Source: Alteromonas oceanisediminis (GTDB taxonomy: Bacteria > Pseudomonadota > Gammaproteobacteria > Enterobacterales > Alteromonadaceae). Taken from it: a DNA stretch of 64,000 bases. The notes beneath the pieces are model-generated. The model was not told where the DNA came from. It saw nothing but the letters and a program-made list of their open reading frames with translations, and did not search any database. The position numbers and the translations under genes were made by a program. Shown in pieces: positions 36,641-46,284 of this stretch. Each line of letters begins with the position of its first letter. The stretch's first letter is position 1. The stretch covers positions 120,960-184,959 of the forward strand of contig NZ_JAHCTA010000008.1 in the NCBI RefSeq assembly GCF_018474025.1, in the 5' to 3' direction.

Positions 36641-37888
36641 TTACGCTCTTATTTGTCCTGTGCCTGCGACAAGATATTTTTCAGTCGTCAGTGACTCTAA
36701 TCCCATAGGGCCATAAGCATGCAGTTTGGTGGTAGCAATACCAATTTCGGCACCTAGTCCTAATTGGCTGCCGTCGGAGAAACGCGAAGACGCGTTGACC
36801 ATGACCACCGAAGCGTCGACGGCGCGCTGGAATTTTCGTGCGGCGTCGGTATTTTCGGTCACGATAACCTCAGTATGGTTACTCCCAAAACGGTGAATAT
36901 GCTCAAGTGCAGCATCAAAATCATCCACGGTGCGCACGGCGATTTCAAGGTCAAGATATTCTTCGCCAAACTCGTCCTCCTGCAACGTATGTGCATTTTT
37001 GAAATAGCTGGCAGATTTTCCGCAGGCATTGATCGTTACATTATGTTTGCCCAGCATGTCGGCTGCCATTGGAAGGAACGTATCTGCGACGTCTTTGTGC
37101 ACAATCAGGCCTTCCAGCGCATTACACACACCGGTGCGTTGCGTTTTTCCGTTTTCGAGGATATCCAACGCTTTGTCGAGGTCCGCCTCTTTATCAACAT
37201 ACAAATGACACACACCTTTAAAGTGCTGGATAACAGGTACTTTACTGTTGTCAGTCACGAAATTGATCAGGCCTTCACCGCCACGTGGGATGATCACGTC
37301 AATGTAATCGCGTTGTTCCATCAGTTCCATCATGTGGCTGCGATCAGGGTCGGGGATCACCGAGATAAGCGCTTCAGGCAACTTGTGTTCTTTCAATACA
37401 CCTTGTAAAAGTTCTGCAATAGCAAGGCTACTTTTCAGCGCTTCTTTACCACCACGCAAGATAACCGCATTGCCAGACTTAAAGCACAGTGCGCCGGCGT
37501 CAGCGGTCACGTTCGGGCGAGCTTCATAAATCATACAAACTACACCCAGTGGTACACGCATTTTACTGATTTTGATGCCATTGGGGCGCGTGCCGAGATC
37601 GCGCTCAGTGCCGACAGGGTCGTCTAACGAGATAATGGTTTCTATCCCTTCAGCCATGGCTTCAATACGCTCGTCATTGAGCGTTAAGCGGTCAACCATT
37701 GATGCGGCCAAATTGTTTTTCTCCGCTTCGGCAAGGTCGAACTTATTCGCCTCTACAATGGCATCTTTGTTGTTTCGTAGCGCGGTTGCCATGTCACGCA
37801 ATACTGCGTTTTTTGCTGATTCATCGAGCACAGCGAGCGTTTGAGCCGCTTTGGCGGCTGATGCTGAAATTTCCGTAATCAAACTCAT
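36641..37888 (-). CDS. proA: Gamma-glutamyl phosphate reductase
   Basis: The protein has 415 residues, an aldehyde-dehydrogenase-fold enzyme. The active-site cysteine is in QRTGVCNALEG; FKSGNAVILRGGKEA and LGLGAEIGIATTKLHAYGPMGLE are ProA signatures. It reduces glutamyl-5-phosphate with NADPH in proline synthesis. Its start overlaps the proB stop by 4 bases (ATGA). It is the third gene of a leftward putP-proB-proA operon ended by the terminator at 36,585-36,614. Confidence 0.97.
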   Translation of the reverse strand: MSLITEISASAAKAAQTLAVLDESAKNAVLRDMATALRNNKDAIVEANKFDLAEAEKNNLAASMVDRLTLNDERIEAMAEGIETIISLDDPVGTERDLGTRPNGIKISKMRVPLGVVCMIYEARPNVTADAGALCFKSGNAVILRGGKEALKSSLAIAELLQGVLKEHKLPEALISVIPDPDRSHMMELMEQRDYIDVIIPRGGEGLINFVTDNSKVPVIQHFKGVCHLYVDKEADLDKALDILENGKTQRTGVCNALEGLIVHKDVADTFLPMAADMLGKHNVTINACGKSASYFKNAHTLQEDEFGEEYLDLEIAVRTVDDFDAALEHIHRFGSNHTEVIVTENTDAARKFQRAVDASVVMVNASSRFSDGSQLGLGAEIGIATTKLHAYGPMGLESLTTEKYLVAGTGQIRA

Positions 37889-38988
37889 TGCTTCTCCAAA
37901 ATTGCGATATTCTTAACTGATAATATTGGCCCAGTGGTATCCTGAAAATCGTCTGCGAACTTTTTGTCGGGCTGTTCAGCAATAAAATTGAGCAAACAGC
38001 TACTGTAGTTCGACTTTGCTTTGGCCAACTTCGTACCGTCGTCTTTGCGCACTAACACTGTGTCGCCGACGTTGAATTGTCCGTTAACTTCAATAATACT
38101 CGCGCCAGTAAGTTCTTCACCTTCTTCGGTTAGCGCCGAGTCGAAGTCATCATCCACAACCAACTCACCCTGCGCGTTTGACGTGTGTGTCATCCAATGC
38201 TGATGCTCGTTCATTGGCGCAGCGTGGGGTTTAAAGTGCGTACCAGGATTATTGCCCGCAAGCAGTTGGTTAAAAGACAACTCTGTAAATCCATTAATAA
38301 TGAAGGTATCAATTCCGTGTGAAACCGCTTTTTCGGCAGCCTGAATTTTAGTTTTCATGCCGCCCGTGCCCACATCACTCACTGCACCACCTGCCATATC
38401 GTAAATACTTTGATCGATATGCGTTATGGAGTCGAGTAATTTTGCGTCATCATGCTTATGTGGGTTTTTATCGTATAAACCATCTACATCAGAACAAATA
38501 ATTAGCGCGTCTGCATCGCACGCAGCCGCCACCATGGCAGACAAGTTATCGTTGTCACCCACCTTTAATTTGTCGGTGGTGATGGTGTCGTTTTCGTTGA
38601 CAATCGGCAAGATGCCAGACTCCACGAGCTTATCAATGGTGGTGCGAACACTCACGTAACGTTCACGATCACGCAAATCAGCGTGAGTGAGCAGGATCTG
38701 CGCAGTGGCGAAATCAAACAGTTTATCCCACGTGGCGATCATCTCAGTTTGACCGGCAGCAGCCATTGCCTTCTTGATCGGCAATGTTCTCTCTTGCTCA
38801 GCAAATAAATGCGCGCCAGCAGCGACAGAGCCTGAAGAGACCAGAACAACTTCAATCCCTTTTTCTCTACAGCGCAAAATAAAATGCGCGATGCTCAACA
38901 AATAGTGGCTACTACAGCCGTTCTTCTCTGGTGCAATCAATGCACTGCCGCACTTAATAACGATGCGTTTCCAGTTGTTTCTTTCCAC
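37885..38988 (-). CDS. proB: Glutamate 5-kinase
   Basis: The protein has 367 residues, exactly the length of E. coli ProB. The kinase domain begins WKRIVIKCGSALI and has SSGSVAAG, IVNENDT and TGGMKTKIQAAEKA. A PUA domain occupies the last ~80 residues (GASIIEVNGQFNVGDTVLV). It makes glutamyl-5-phosphate, the first and usually proline-inhibited step. The GTG at 38,988 has GAGG 5 bases upstream; the frame extends to 39,078 inside putP, which is unlikely. It starts 16 bases after putP. Confidence 0.96.
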   Translation of the reverse strand: MERNNWKRIVIKCGSALIAPEKNGCSSHYLLSIAHFILRCREKGIEVVLVSSGSVAAGAHLFAEQERTLPIKKAMAAAGQTEMIATWDKLFDFATAQILLTHADLRDRERYVSVRTTIDKLVESGILPIVNENDTITTDKLKVGDNDNLSAMVAAACDADALIICSDVDGLYDKNPHKHDDAKLLDSITHIDQSIYDMAGGAVSDVGTGGMKTKIQAAEKAVSHGIDTFIINGFTELSFNQLLAGNNPGTHFKPHAAPMNEHQHWMTHTSNAQGELVVDDDFDSALTEEGEELTGASIIEVNGQFNVGDTVLVRKDDGTKLAKAKSNYSSCLLNFIAEQPDKKFADDFQDTTGPILSVKNIAILEKQ

Positions 38989-39004
38989 AATAACCTCGGT
39001 TAGT

Positions 39005-40504
39005 TTATGAATTCTGTGACAAAATTTTATGTGTACGATTAAATAATTTTTGTGTTTCGGGCGAAGGCGCCTTATCAATGGCGCTGACCACGACTATGGC
39101 GATACTGCTTATAATAAAGCCGGGTACGATTTCATACACAATGCTGCTCAGTGACGCGCCATCGGCGAGTACCGGTGCATAAATCCAGAATAAAACGGTG
39201 ACTGCGCCAGAAATAATGCCTGCGATTGCGGCATTGTGCGTCAGGTTGGATTTATACAAACTAAACAGTACTAGAGGACCAAAAGCAGCACCGAAACCAG
39301 CCCACGCGTTGCTGACTAGGTTAAGGATGCTGTTATCGCTATCTAACGACAGCAACAGCGCGACAATGGCGACACCGGCAACGCCAAGTCGACCAATCAA
39401 CACGGATTTATCCGCAGCATTTTCTTTATTCTTGTTAAACACAAGATACAAATCTTCAGTCAGCGAACTCGCTGAAACCAATAGCTGCGAAGAGATTGTG
39501 CTCATGATTGCTGCCAAAATAGCAGCCATTAAAAAACCACTGATCAGCGGGTGGAATAAAATCTCAGAAAAGATGATGAAAATCGTTTCTGGATCAGCGA
39601 CCGGAAAATTAAACTTGTTCGCATAAGCAACGCCAACCAATCCGGTGCCCAATGCACCGATAATCGTTACAAGCATCCAGCTCATGCCGATATTTCTGGC
39701 CGTTGCCACCGCTTTCACGGAGCGGATCGCCATAAAGCGCACAATAATGTGGGGTTGACCAAAATAACCCAAACCCCACGCCAAACTGGATACGATGCCC
39801 AACGCGGTTACCGTCTCAAGACTGTTCGAGAACGTGGGTATCGTTTGCGTTGCGAATTCGTTCATCTGCCCAAAACTATCAAAATTCTGATAAGCGACAA
39901 TGGGCACGAGCACAAGGGCAATAAACATAATGCAGCCCTGAACGAAGTCGGTCATGCTCACCGCTAAAAAACCGCCTAATAACGTATAGCACACAACGAC
40001 ACCCAGCGTGATAACGAGACCAAGGTGATAATCTATACCGAACGCCGATTCAAACAGCTTACCGCCGGCGACTAAACCGGCAGACGTATACAGGGTGAAA
40101 AACATCACGATGATAACGGCTGATACAATCCGTACATTCTGATTATTTCCATCGAAACGATTGGCAAAAAACTCAGGTACGGTCAAAGAATCGTGAGCAA
40201 CCTCCGTGTAGACTCGCAGTTTTGGTGCGACAAGTAGATAATTCAGTAGCGCACCCAACAATAAGCCCAAAGCAATATAGATAGTTTCATAACCCGCAAT
40301 GAACATAGCGCCCGGCAAGCCCATCAACATCCAACCACTCATGTCTGATGCGCCCGCGGAGAGCGCAGTCACTTGTGGACTAACTTTGCGGCCACCGAGA
40401 ATATAACCGGACATATCGCTTGTTGACGTCTTATACGCAAACAAACCAATACCAAGCATGGCGATAAAATATGTCGCGATTGATATCCACTGCAATGTAT
40501 CCAT
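39005..40504 (-). CDS. putP: Sodium/proline symporter
   Basis: The protein has 499 residues with about 13 membrane helices. SGYILGGRKVSPQVTALSAG and ASDMSGWMLMGLPGA are the sodium-binding first helices of the SSS family in the PutP form. It imports proline with sodium. It is upstream of proB and proA on the same strand, with no put (catabolic) genes nearby. The layout therefore suggests proline accumulation rather than use as food. ATG start at 40,504. Confidence 0.94.
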   Translation of the reverse strand: MDTLQWISIATYFIAMLGIGLFAYKTSTSDMSGYILGGRKVSPQVTALSAGASDMSGWMLMGLPGAMFIAGYETIYIALGLLLGALLNYLLVAPKLRVYTEVAHDSLTVPEFFANRFDGNNQNVRIVSAVIIVMFFTLYTSAGLVAGGKLFESAFGIDYHLGLVITLGVVVCYTLLGGFLAVSMTDFVQGCIMFIALVLVPIVAYQNFDSFGQMNEFATQTIPTFSNSLETVTALGIVSSLAWGLGYFGQPHIIVRFMAIRSVKAVATARNIGMSWMLVTIIGALGTGLVGVAYANKFNFPVADPETIFIIFSEILFHPLISGFLMAAILAAIMSTISSQLLVSASSLTEDLYLVFNKNKENAADKSVLIGRLGVAGVAIVALLLSLDSDNSILNLVSNAWAGFGAAFGPLVLFSLYKSNLTHNAAIAGIISGAVTVLFWIYAPVLADGASLSSIVYEIVPGFIISSIAIVVVSAIDKAPSPETQKLFNRTHKILSQNS

Positions 40505-40916
40505 GCGTAAACAAACCCCTTAGTGCGCTCACTTGATCAGAAAAGAAGTGACGCTTATTAAATTCAAAACTAATAATTAGTGTACGAATCATATTGTGCC
40601 TTATTTTATGCTGATTGATCAAGTTTCAGTACTAAAAAACAATAATTTACATCTAATTAACATGGGTTTAATGAGCTTGGGCTGTTAAATGCGCACAGAA
40701 TGTTTTACGCTATAAAAGTAATTAGGGTTAAAATGTTTAGTCTTGAAATAAATATGCGGCGGAAGTGATGTAAATTAGCCGTCGTTAGTGTTTCGGTGAG
40801 TGAGCGCGGGTTTATTCATTGGTGTGGTAACGCAATAAAGCTAAACGAATGAATTGACACTTCGATAATGGCAGCAAAAATGCCGGTGCTTGAAAGCGTA
40901 AGAGGAATAGTAAACG
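40505..40916. other. AT-rich divergent regulatory region between putP and the MarR gene
   Basis: The region has 412 bases without a gene. It contains the palindrome ACTAATAATTAGT (40,569-40,581) and two TTGATCA copies (40,533-40,539 and 40,615-40,621, the second extended to TTGATCAA). I found no clear sigma70 promoter; TTGACA at 40,854 lacks a good -10. Several regulator sites are plausible. Confidence 0.5.
40569..40591. promoter_or_regulatory. Palindrome ACTAATAATTAGT and overlapping TAATTAGT-GT-AC element
   Basis: A perfect 13-base palindrome lies at 40,569-40,581. It overlaps TAATTAGT-GT-ACGAATCA (40,574-40,591), whose left half resembles the EctR operator half-site as I recall it (TATTTAGT-GT-ACTATATA); the right half fits poorly. 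It lies about 65 bases upstream of the putP start. Candidate binding site for the adjacent MarR protein. Confidence 0.35.
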
Positions 40917-41396
40917 ATGGAACAATGTAATGACTTATTGGTGTCGCTGAGGCGCGTCATCCGAGCGATCGATCTATATTCAAAAAAGCTCAGCAAAGAA
41001 ACCGGGTTAACCAGCCCGCAACTTCTGGTGCTTCACCAGATCCAAGCAACGGATGGTGTGTTGGCATCTCACATCGCCGACGCCATCAATTTAAGCTCGG
41101 CAACCGTGACCAGCATTCTTGACCGCTTGGAAAGCCGGGGGTTCGTCACCAGAGAACGTTCGAAAGAAGATAAGCGCAAGGTGATGTTGCACCTGACAGC
41201 ACAGGGTGAAAGTGCCTTGCTTGAATCGCCCCAGCCATTGCAAGCACATTTTATCCGTCGCTTTGAGCATCTTGAGCAATGGGAGCAAACCATGATAATC
41301 GCCTCAATGCAGCGAGTCGCCAATATGATGGATGCTGATGAACTGGACGCATCACCCTTGTTGCAGGTGGGCTCAATACAAACTCGCGCCTACTAA
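40917..41396 (+). CDS. MarR-family regulator, resembles CosR/EctR osmolyte regulators
   Basis: The protein has 159 residues with a winged helix (about 35-115): TSPQLLVLHQI, LASHIADAINLSSATVTSIL and the wing RERSKEDKRKVMLHL. The N terminus (LVSLRRVIRAIDLYSKKLS) is of the type I associate with MarR regulators of ectoine and other compatible-solute genes. It is divergent from putP-proBA with a 412-base shared region, so control of proline accumulation by salt is a sensible inference. ATG start at 40,917, with AGAGGAA upstream at about 15 bases. Confidence 0.85.
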   Translation: MEQCNDLLVSLRRVIRAIDLYSKKLSKETGLTSPQLLVLHQIQATDGVLASHIADAINLSSATVTSILDRLESRGFVTRERSKEDKRKVMLHLTAQGESALLESPQPLQAHFIRRFEHLEQWEQTMIIASMQRVANMMDADELDASPLLQVGSIQTRAY

Positions 41397-41402
41397 CTTC
41401 TC

Positions 41403-43025
41403 TTACACCACATCTTTTAGAAAGCTGCGCACGTTGTGATAACGCTGTTCTTGATCGGCGTTCAGGGTGCCATTTTCGATGGTCAAAATGCAATTTTTAA
41501 TTAATTTGGGGGCGTTTGCGGTTACGCCAAATTCCTTTATTTCAGCCGCCGTGGCTTGCAGCAAATTTAATGCGATGGACGGGTTTTTTGGCATGACGGT
41601 AAACGCTTGTCTAAACACGGTCAGAGCCTGCTCTATTTCACCTTTTTCATAGTGCTTAACAGCCTGGTTGTTGAGCTCTTTCGGACTTGTTTGGATGGCC
41701 GTTTTCTCGATTTTCTCCTTTTCGACATAGTGCATAAATAGATCGCCTTGTTCAGCGTTCTTGCGGCAGCGTATTTCAATGGCGTCGAGCATATGTAAAG
41801 AGTGCTCGTGCAATCCCACTTCATGAAATGCTTTGGCTTTATCCAGCAAACCTTCAATCGGCTCTGAATCCCAGCTGTCGTTGCTCAATTGGCTTAAAAG
41901 TGCCTTGGCGTTCTCCGTTTCGTCTTCAAGATACATTAAGCGAGCATTGATGACTTTGACTTGATCTTCAATATCGGCTTTGGGAAACGAAGATTTTAGT
42001 TGCCGCAAGTATTCCGTGGTTTGTTTGATCAGTTTATGTGTTTGCGTTTCATCCGCGGTCATTGCAAAGTCGATCCCCGCCCGGGCAACGGTCAAATAGT
42101 TCTCCGGCTTATCGTGAATAGAATTCTTAGCGAATTTTACGATACGCTTCGCTGCATCGAACTGCGCTGCATAATCATGCACGATGCGTGACAAATCCAA
42201 TGCGGTTTTGTGCCTGCGAATATTGCGTGGTGATACTTCAGTGGCAACAACCACGCTCTCCAGCGCATCATCAAATTCGTGCTGTTTGATTTGCAGCGCT
42301 GCGAGTAAATCATAAGCTGCCAGTTTACAGTCTGGTTTGAATGCCAACGACAAGATTAATTTCTCGGCGTCGTCGTCGCGGTCCAGTTTAATTAAACAAC
42401 GCACCAGGCCCAATTGAGCCCACGCAAACGCTTGCACGTTGAGAATGGCAGAATAGAATTCACTGCCTTGCTGATGAAAGCCGCATCGTTCAAGCAGTTC
42501 GCCTTTGGTTCTCAGGGCAAGCGGAAAGAATTCTGAGTTAGACGGTTCGCTCAAAAAGTTTTCTAATGCAACGAGTGCTTTCTCTGGCTTATCGCGTTCC
42601 ATCAATTCATAAATAGGCTTTAGCGCTTTTTTTCGCATCAGTACGCGCGAAAGGCGGGTGTCCAGTTCGCGCACCGTAAAGGGCTTGGCGAGAAAGTCAT
42701 CAGGCTGTAGCTCTACAATGCTGTGCACAATGTCGGGCGTGGTGTCTGCGCTAATAAACACAAATGCCGTACTGGGCGCGATGTCACCGTCAGCTTTGAG
42801 TTGATCATAAAGGTAGTAGCCATCTTGCTCGTTTTTAAGATCGTACGAACAAATGATCAAATCAAAATGCTCTCTGCGCACAGTTTGCATCGCGTGAGAA
42901 ACCACATCACTGTAATGAATATTGTCGAAGCCCAGCTCTTCCAGCGAGTACTTCATATAGCCTTTTGCCAGTGCCTGATCGTCGATAATCAGCACTTTGG
43001 ACTGTCGCGCGAGTTTTATATTCAT
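41403..43025 (-). CDS. Receiver-domain protein with TPR repeats; phospho-acceptor Asp missing
   Basis: The protein has 540 residues. The N terminus (8-125) is a response-regulator receiver: Asp15 and Asp16 (IIDDQ), Ser92 (FISA) and Lys114 (AKPF) are in place. At the acceptor position (after the LIIC strand) there is Ser60, with Asp62 two residues on. The remaining ~400 residues are helical repeats of TPR type (PEKALVALENFL, GEIEQALTVFRQAFTVMPKN). No DNA-binding or enzyme domain is present, so it probably acts by protein contacts, as in VieB-like proteins. Convergent with the MarR gene; 40 bases after glpK on the same strand. Confidence 0.85.
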   Translation of the reverse strand: MNIKLARQSKVLIIDDQALAKGYMKYSLEELGFDNIHYSDVVSHAMQTVRREHFDLIICSYDLKNEQDGYYLYDQLKADGDIAPSTAFVFISADTTPDIVHSIVELQPDDFLAKPFTVRELDTRLSRVLMRKKALKPIYELMERDKPEKALVALENFLSEPSNSEFFPLALRTKGELLERCGFHQQGSEFYSAILNVQAFAWAQLGLVRCLIKLDRDDDAEKLILSLAFKPDCKLAAYDLLAALQIKQHEFDDALESVVVATEVSPRNIRRHKTALDLSRIVHDYAAQFDAAKRIVKFAKNSIHDKPENYLTVARAGIDFAMTADETQTHKLIKQTTEYLRQLKSSFPKADIEDQVKVINARLMYLEDETENAKALLSQLSNDSWDSEPIEGLLDKAKAFHEVGLHEHSLHMLDAIEIRCRKNAEQGDLFMHYVEKEKIEKTAIQTSPKELNNQAVKHYEKGEIEQALTVFRQAFTVMPKNPSIALNLLQATAAEIKEFGVTANAPKLIKNCILTIENGTLNADQEQRYHNVRSFLKDVV

Positions 43026-43065
43026 AGGCTGATGATTTGTATTTCCTTAAAGAGTTATCGCACGA

Positions 43066-44571
43066 TTACGCTGAATGTTGAGCAAATAATTGCGTGGCCT
43101 CAACCGCTTTTCGCCATCGCGTGAGCAATGCTTCGCGGCGTTCGGGTGTCATGGTAGAGGTGAAGGTTTTGTCAATCGGATTTTGTTCACACAGTTGCTC
43201 TGTCGTTTCATACAACCCTAACGCTAAACCCGCCAAATACGCAGCGCCAAGCGCGGTTGTTTCCATCACGTGCGGGCGAACCACTGGCACCGATAAAATA
43301 TCGGCAAGGTAATCGCATACCCAGTCATTGGCCACCATCCCGCCATCCACACGCACCGATTCAATACCGATACCGTCGTGTTCCATGGCGGATAGCAAAT
43401 CTTTGGTTTGGTAACAGACGGATTCAAGTGCTGCACGTGCCAAGTGAGCTTCGGTGGTGGCACGAGTCAGGCCGAATACACTGCCGCGGGCACGCGGATC
43501 CCAATAAGGCGCACCCAAACCCGCAAAGGCGGGCACCAATACCACACCGTGACTATCTTCAACGGTTTTTGCCAACGCTTGTGTTTGCTTGGCATGATTA
43601 ATCACCTTTATTCCGTCGCGTAGCCACTGCACCGCTGCTCCGGCAATAAAAATCGAACCTTCAATCGCGTAATGCGTTACACCGTGAATAGAGTAGGCGA
43701 CAGTGGTGAGCAACTGATTTTGCGAAAACAGAGGTTTATCACCGGTGTTCGCCAAGGCGAAACAACCTGTGCCATAAGTACTTTTTAAACTCCCACTGGT
43801 AAAGCAACACTGTCCAATCATGGCGGCCTGCTGATCGCCTGCCACACCGCGTATGGGTAGATCGAAGCCAAGTACATCGTACTTCGCTGTTCCAAAGTCG
43901 TCTGCGCTTTGGCGGATTTCGGGCAATATCTGGGGAGGCACATCAAAAAACGCCAGCAACTGCGCATCCCAGTTCAGTGATGTCAGGTTCATGAGGTTGG
44001 TGCGGCTGGCATTAGTTGAATCCGTGGCATGCACCTCACCGCCGGTTAAGCGCCAGATCAAAAAGCTATCGATGGTGCCAAAGGCGAGTTCTCCGCGTTC
44101 TGCACGAGCTCTGGCGCCCTCTACATTGTCTAGGATCCAGGCTATTTTGGTGGCAGAAAAGTAGGGATCTAAACGTAATCCAGAAAGCTGAGATACATCA
44201 ATATTCTGGGTGACTGCGGCAGCTGACAATCGCTCGCACTCTGTGGCAGTGCGCCGGTCTTGCCATACGATGGCGTTATATATCGGTTTACCCGTCGCCC
44301 TGTCCCAAATCAGGGTGGTCTCGCGTTGATTGGTGATGCCAATTCCGGCAACCGTGACGCCTTCGTTCTTCGCCTGATTCAGCGCTTGTTGGCATACCGC
44401 TAATGTGGCTGACCAGATTTCCTCGGGATCGTGTTCAACCCACCCATCATTGGGGTAATGTTGTGCGAACTCCTGCTGGAAACTACACACGATCCGTGCA
44501 TCCTGAGTAAAGATGATGGCACGGCTGGACGTGGTGCCTTGGTCAATGGCTAACAATGCTGTTTGGGTCAT
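43066..44571 (-). CDS. glpK: Glycerol kinase
   Basis: The protein has 501 residues, matching E. coli GlpK (502). The FGGY-kinase features are all present: [12 protein letters not shown] at the start, [25 protein letters not shown] and the signature [11 protein letters not shown]. It phosphorylates glycerol to glycerol-3-phosphate. It has no glpF or glpD beside it. ATG start at 44,571. Confidence 0.97.
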   Translation of the reverse strand: MTQTALLAIDQGTTSSRAIIFTQDARIVCSFQQEFAQHYPNDGWVEHDPEEIWSATLAVCQQALNQAKNEGVTVAGIGITNQRETTLIWDRATGKPIYNAIVWQDRRTATECERLSAAAVTQNIDVSQLSGLRLDPYFSATKIAWILDNVEGARARAERGELAFGTIDSFLIWRLTGGEVHATDSTNASRTNLMNLTSLNWDAQLLAFFDVPPQILPEIRQSADDFGTAKYDVLGFDLPIRGVAGDQQAAMIGQCCFTSGSLKSTYGTGCFALANTGDKPLFSQNQLLTTVAYSIHGVTHYAIEGSIFIAGAAVQWLRDGIKVINHAKQTQALAKTVEDSHGVVLVPAFAGLGAPYWDPRARGSVFGLTRATTEAHLARAALESVCYQTKDLLSAMEHDGIGIESVRVDGGMVANDWVCDYLADILSVPVVRPHVMETTALGAAYLAGLALGLYETTEQLCEQNPIDKTFTSTMTPERREALLTRWRKAVEATQLFAQHSA

Positions 44572-44657
44572 ACTCTGCTTCGCTTGATTGTGTGGCTACA
44601 ATACAAGCATAAAATCAAAGCGTTGGGTAGCAAAACGGTCATCTTACGAATCGCTCA

Positions 44658-46181
44658 CTAATGTAAATGAGCGATAGGTTTTGTTCTGCTGTGCTGGTTA
44701 GCTTCTTTCACGGCTTTCAGCATGGCGTTCAGCGTATCTCGATCATAATAGCGGCCATTACTGATCACCGATGCAATTGAACCGGTATTGCGAATGTCGT
44801 CCAGCGGGTTGGCATTAAGAATGACAATGTCGGCTTGATAGCCAGGTTTAACGCGACCACTTTTTATGCCCATCCAGTCAGCGGGTGTAGCGGTAGCTGA
44901 GCGCAGTGCCTGAGCTGTTGTAAGGCCAGCCCTGTTGAGTGACATAAGCTCCTGATGCATTGAAAAACCAGGCACCATAACGGGGACATTGGCATCAGTG
45001 CCCGCCATGATTTTCACGCCATGGGTATTCATGGCACGCAGCAAAATATGGTTGGCGGTGGCGTAAGCCTGCCAGTAGCGCTGATTACCAGCCACTTTAT
45101 CGTCGGGGTAATTTTCGGGAAGACGGTAGATATTGACATCCGGTAACCATCCCATAACGCGTATGGAAGGAAATGTTGATTCAGCGATACCGGGATTTAC
45201 ATAAGGAAGTTCTACCGTTTTCAGGGCAGCTTCAACACTGGCTTTTTGTTCTGCAAAGGTTTCTATCAAAGAAACGGTGGTCATCACTGCCATTTGAGAC
45301 GAGGCTAGCTGTTGCGCCACGGCGTCGCTTCGGCGGGCGACAAAGGCTAAAAATTCGTCAGTGTTGTGCCGCGTGTAACCCCCAAATTCGCGATCCAAGG
45401 CTTTCACCAGCTCTTCGATATGGGCGAGTTCATTCAATTCAGAATGCCAAACGTCTTCAAGGGTTAAAGCACTCGGGATATGGCCTAATAGTTTAACCTG
45501 CTGAAGGCGCGCTTGTTGATCAAACGCCTCGAAATGAGGCTTAGTGAGGTGCGTATAAATTTTAATCGCGTCAAACCCTTGTGCCTTGATTGAGCTGACA
45601 TGCTCCGCAATGTCGTCAACATCGTGTACTGGGTTCATTTTCGCCGTCCAACGATGGAACCAACCAGCATACACACCATGGCTGTTGTGCCGGCGTGTGG
45701 CGACAAACAGATCTGGCCCCGGTCTGCCTCCAGCAATATCCGCTTTCCATTGCAGATGCTCTTCACTGCCATTGAGCTCTTTGACATGAGTGACACCATT
45801 CGCCAAATACAACATCAGGTCATTCGGACTTTGCCACAAATGCACGTGTGAATCAGTCAGGCCCGGTATAACGAATTGCCCTTCAGCATCAATACGTTGA
45901 ATGTGACTGGGCAAATCTATGTGTTCCGCCACGGCGGTAATGTGGCCGTTTTCAATCAAAACCATCTGATCCGATAAAAACGTTTCTCCATCAGCAGAGA
46001 GGACATTGGCATTCATTATCGCCAATGGTGCTTGAGGGCGTGCAAAGGCAGAAGCATCAACTTCATCCGTGTGCGCCCCCCAGTATTGATTGCTCTCATA
46101 ATTTAGTGCCAGTGCAGACAAGCCTGTCATTACAACAATAACAATACCTACCGTGAGCAGTATTTTCTTCAACGTGGTCAT
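44658..46181 (-). CDS. Amidohydrolase-family protein, exported or membrane-anchored
   Basis: The protein has 507 residues. Residues 8-27 form a signal or membrane helix. The metal-dependent hydrolase core has DSHVHL (metal His pair), FDAIKIY (bridging lysine), LLGHIPS and LAHIEE (further histidines) and MAGTDANV (catalytic Asp). The set matches prolidase- or imidazolonepropionase-like members of the superfamily. The substrate is unknown; a periplasmic dipeptidase or aryl-dipeptidase activity is possible. ATG start at 46,181 with AAGG upstream. It stands alone. Confidence 0.88.
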   Translation of the reverse strand: MTTLKKILLTVGIVIVVMTGLSALALNYESNQYWGAHTDEVDASAFARPQAPLAIMNANVLSADGETFLSDQMVLIENGHITAVAEHIDLPSHIQRIDAEGQFVIPGLTDSHVHLWQSPNDLMLYLANGVTHVKELNGSEEHLQWKADIAGGRPGPDLFVATRRHNSHGVYAGWFHRWTAKMNPVHDVDDIAEHVSSIKAQGFDAIKIYTHLTKPHFEAFDQQARLQQVKLLGHIPSALTLEDVWHSELNELAHIEELVKALDREFGGYTRHNTDEFLAFVARRSDAVAQQLASSQMAVMTTVSLIETFAEQKASVEAALKTVELPYVNPGIAESTFPSIRVMGWLPDVNIYRLPENYPDDKVAGNQRYWQAYATANHILLRAMNTHGVKIMAGTDANVPVMVPGFSMHQELMSLNRAGLTTAQALRSATATPADWMGIKSGRVKPGYQADIVILNANPLDDIRNTGSIASVISNGRYYDRDTLNAMLKAVKEANQHSRTKPIAHLH

Positions 46182-46284
46182 AAACGTGTGCCTTCAATAA
46201 TGTGAAAGCTCAAGCCTAGTTACATCAGGGGGTAGCGTCTGGTCGATTTATGAAAAATGCTGGTCGATTATAGCGTGCTCTAGC

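Noticed and set aside
36764..37408. A 214-codon open frame antisense to proA
   Set aside because: It lies wholly within proA, has no ribosome site or recognisable motif, and follows from proA codon use.
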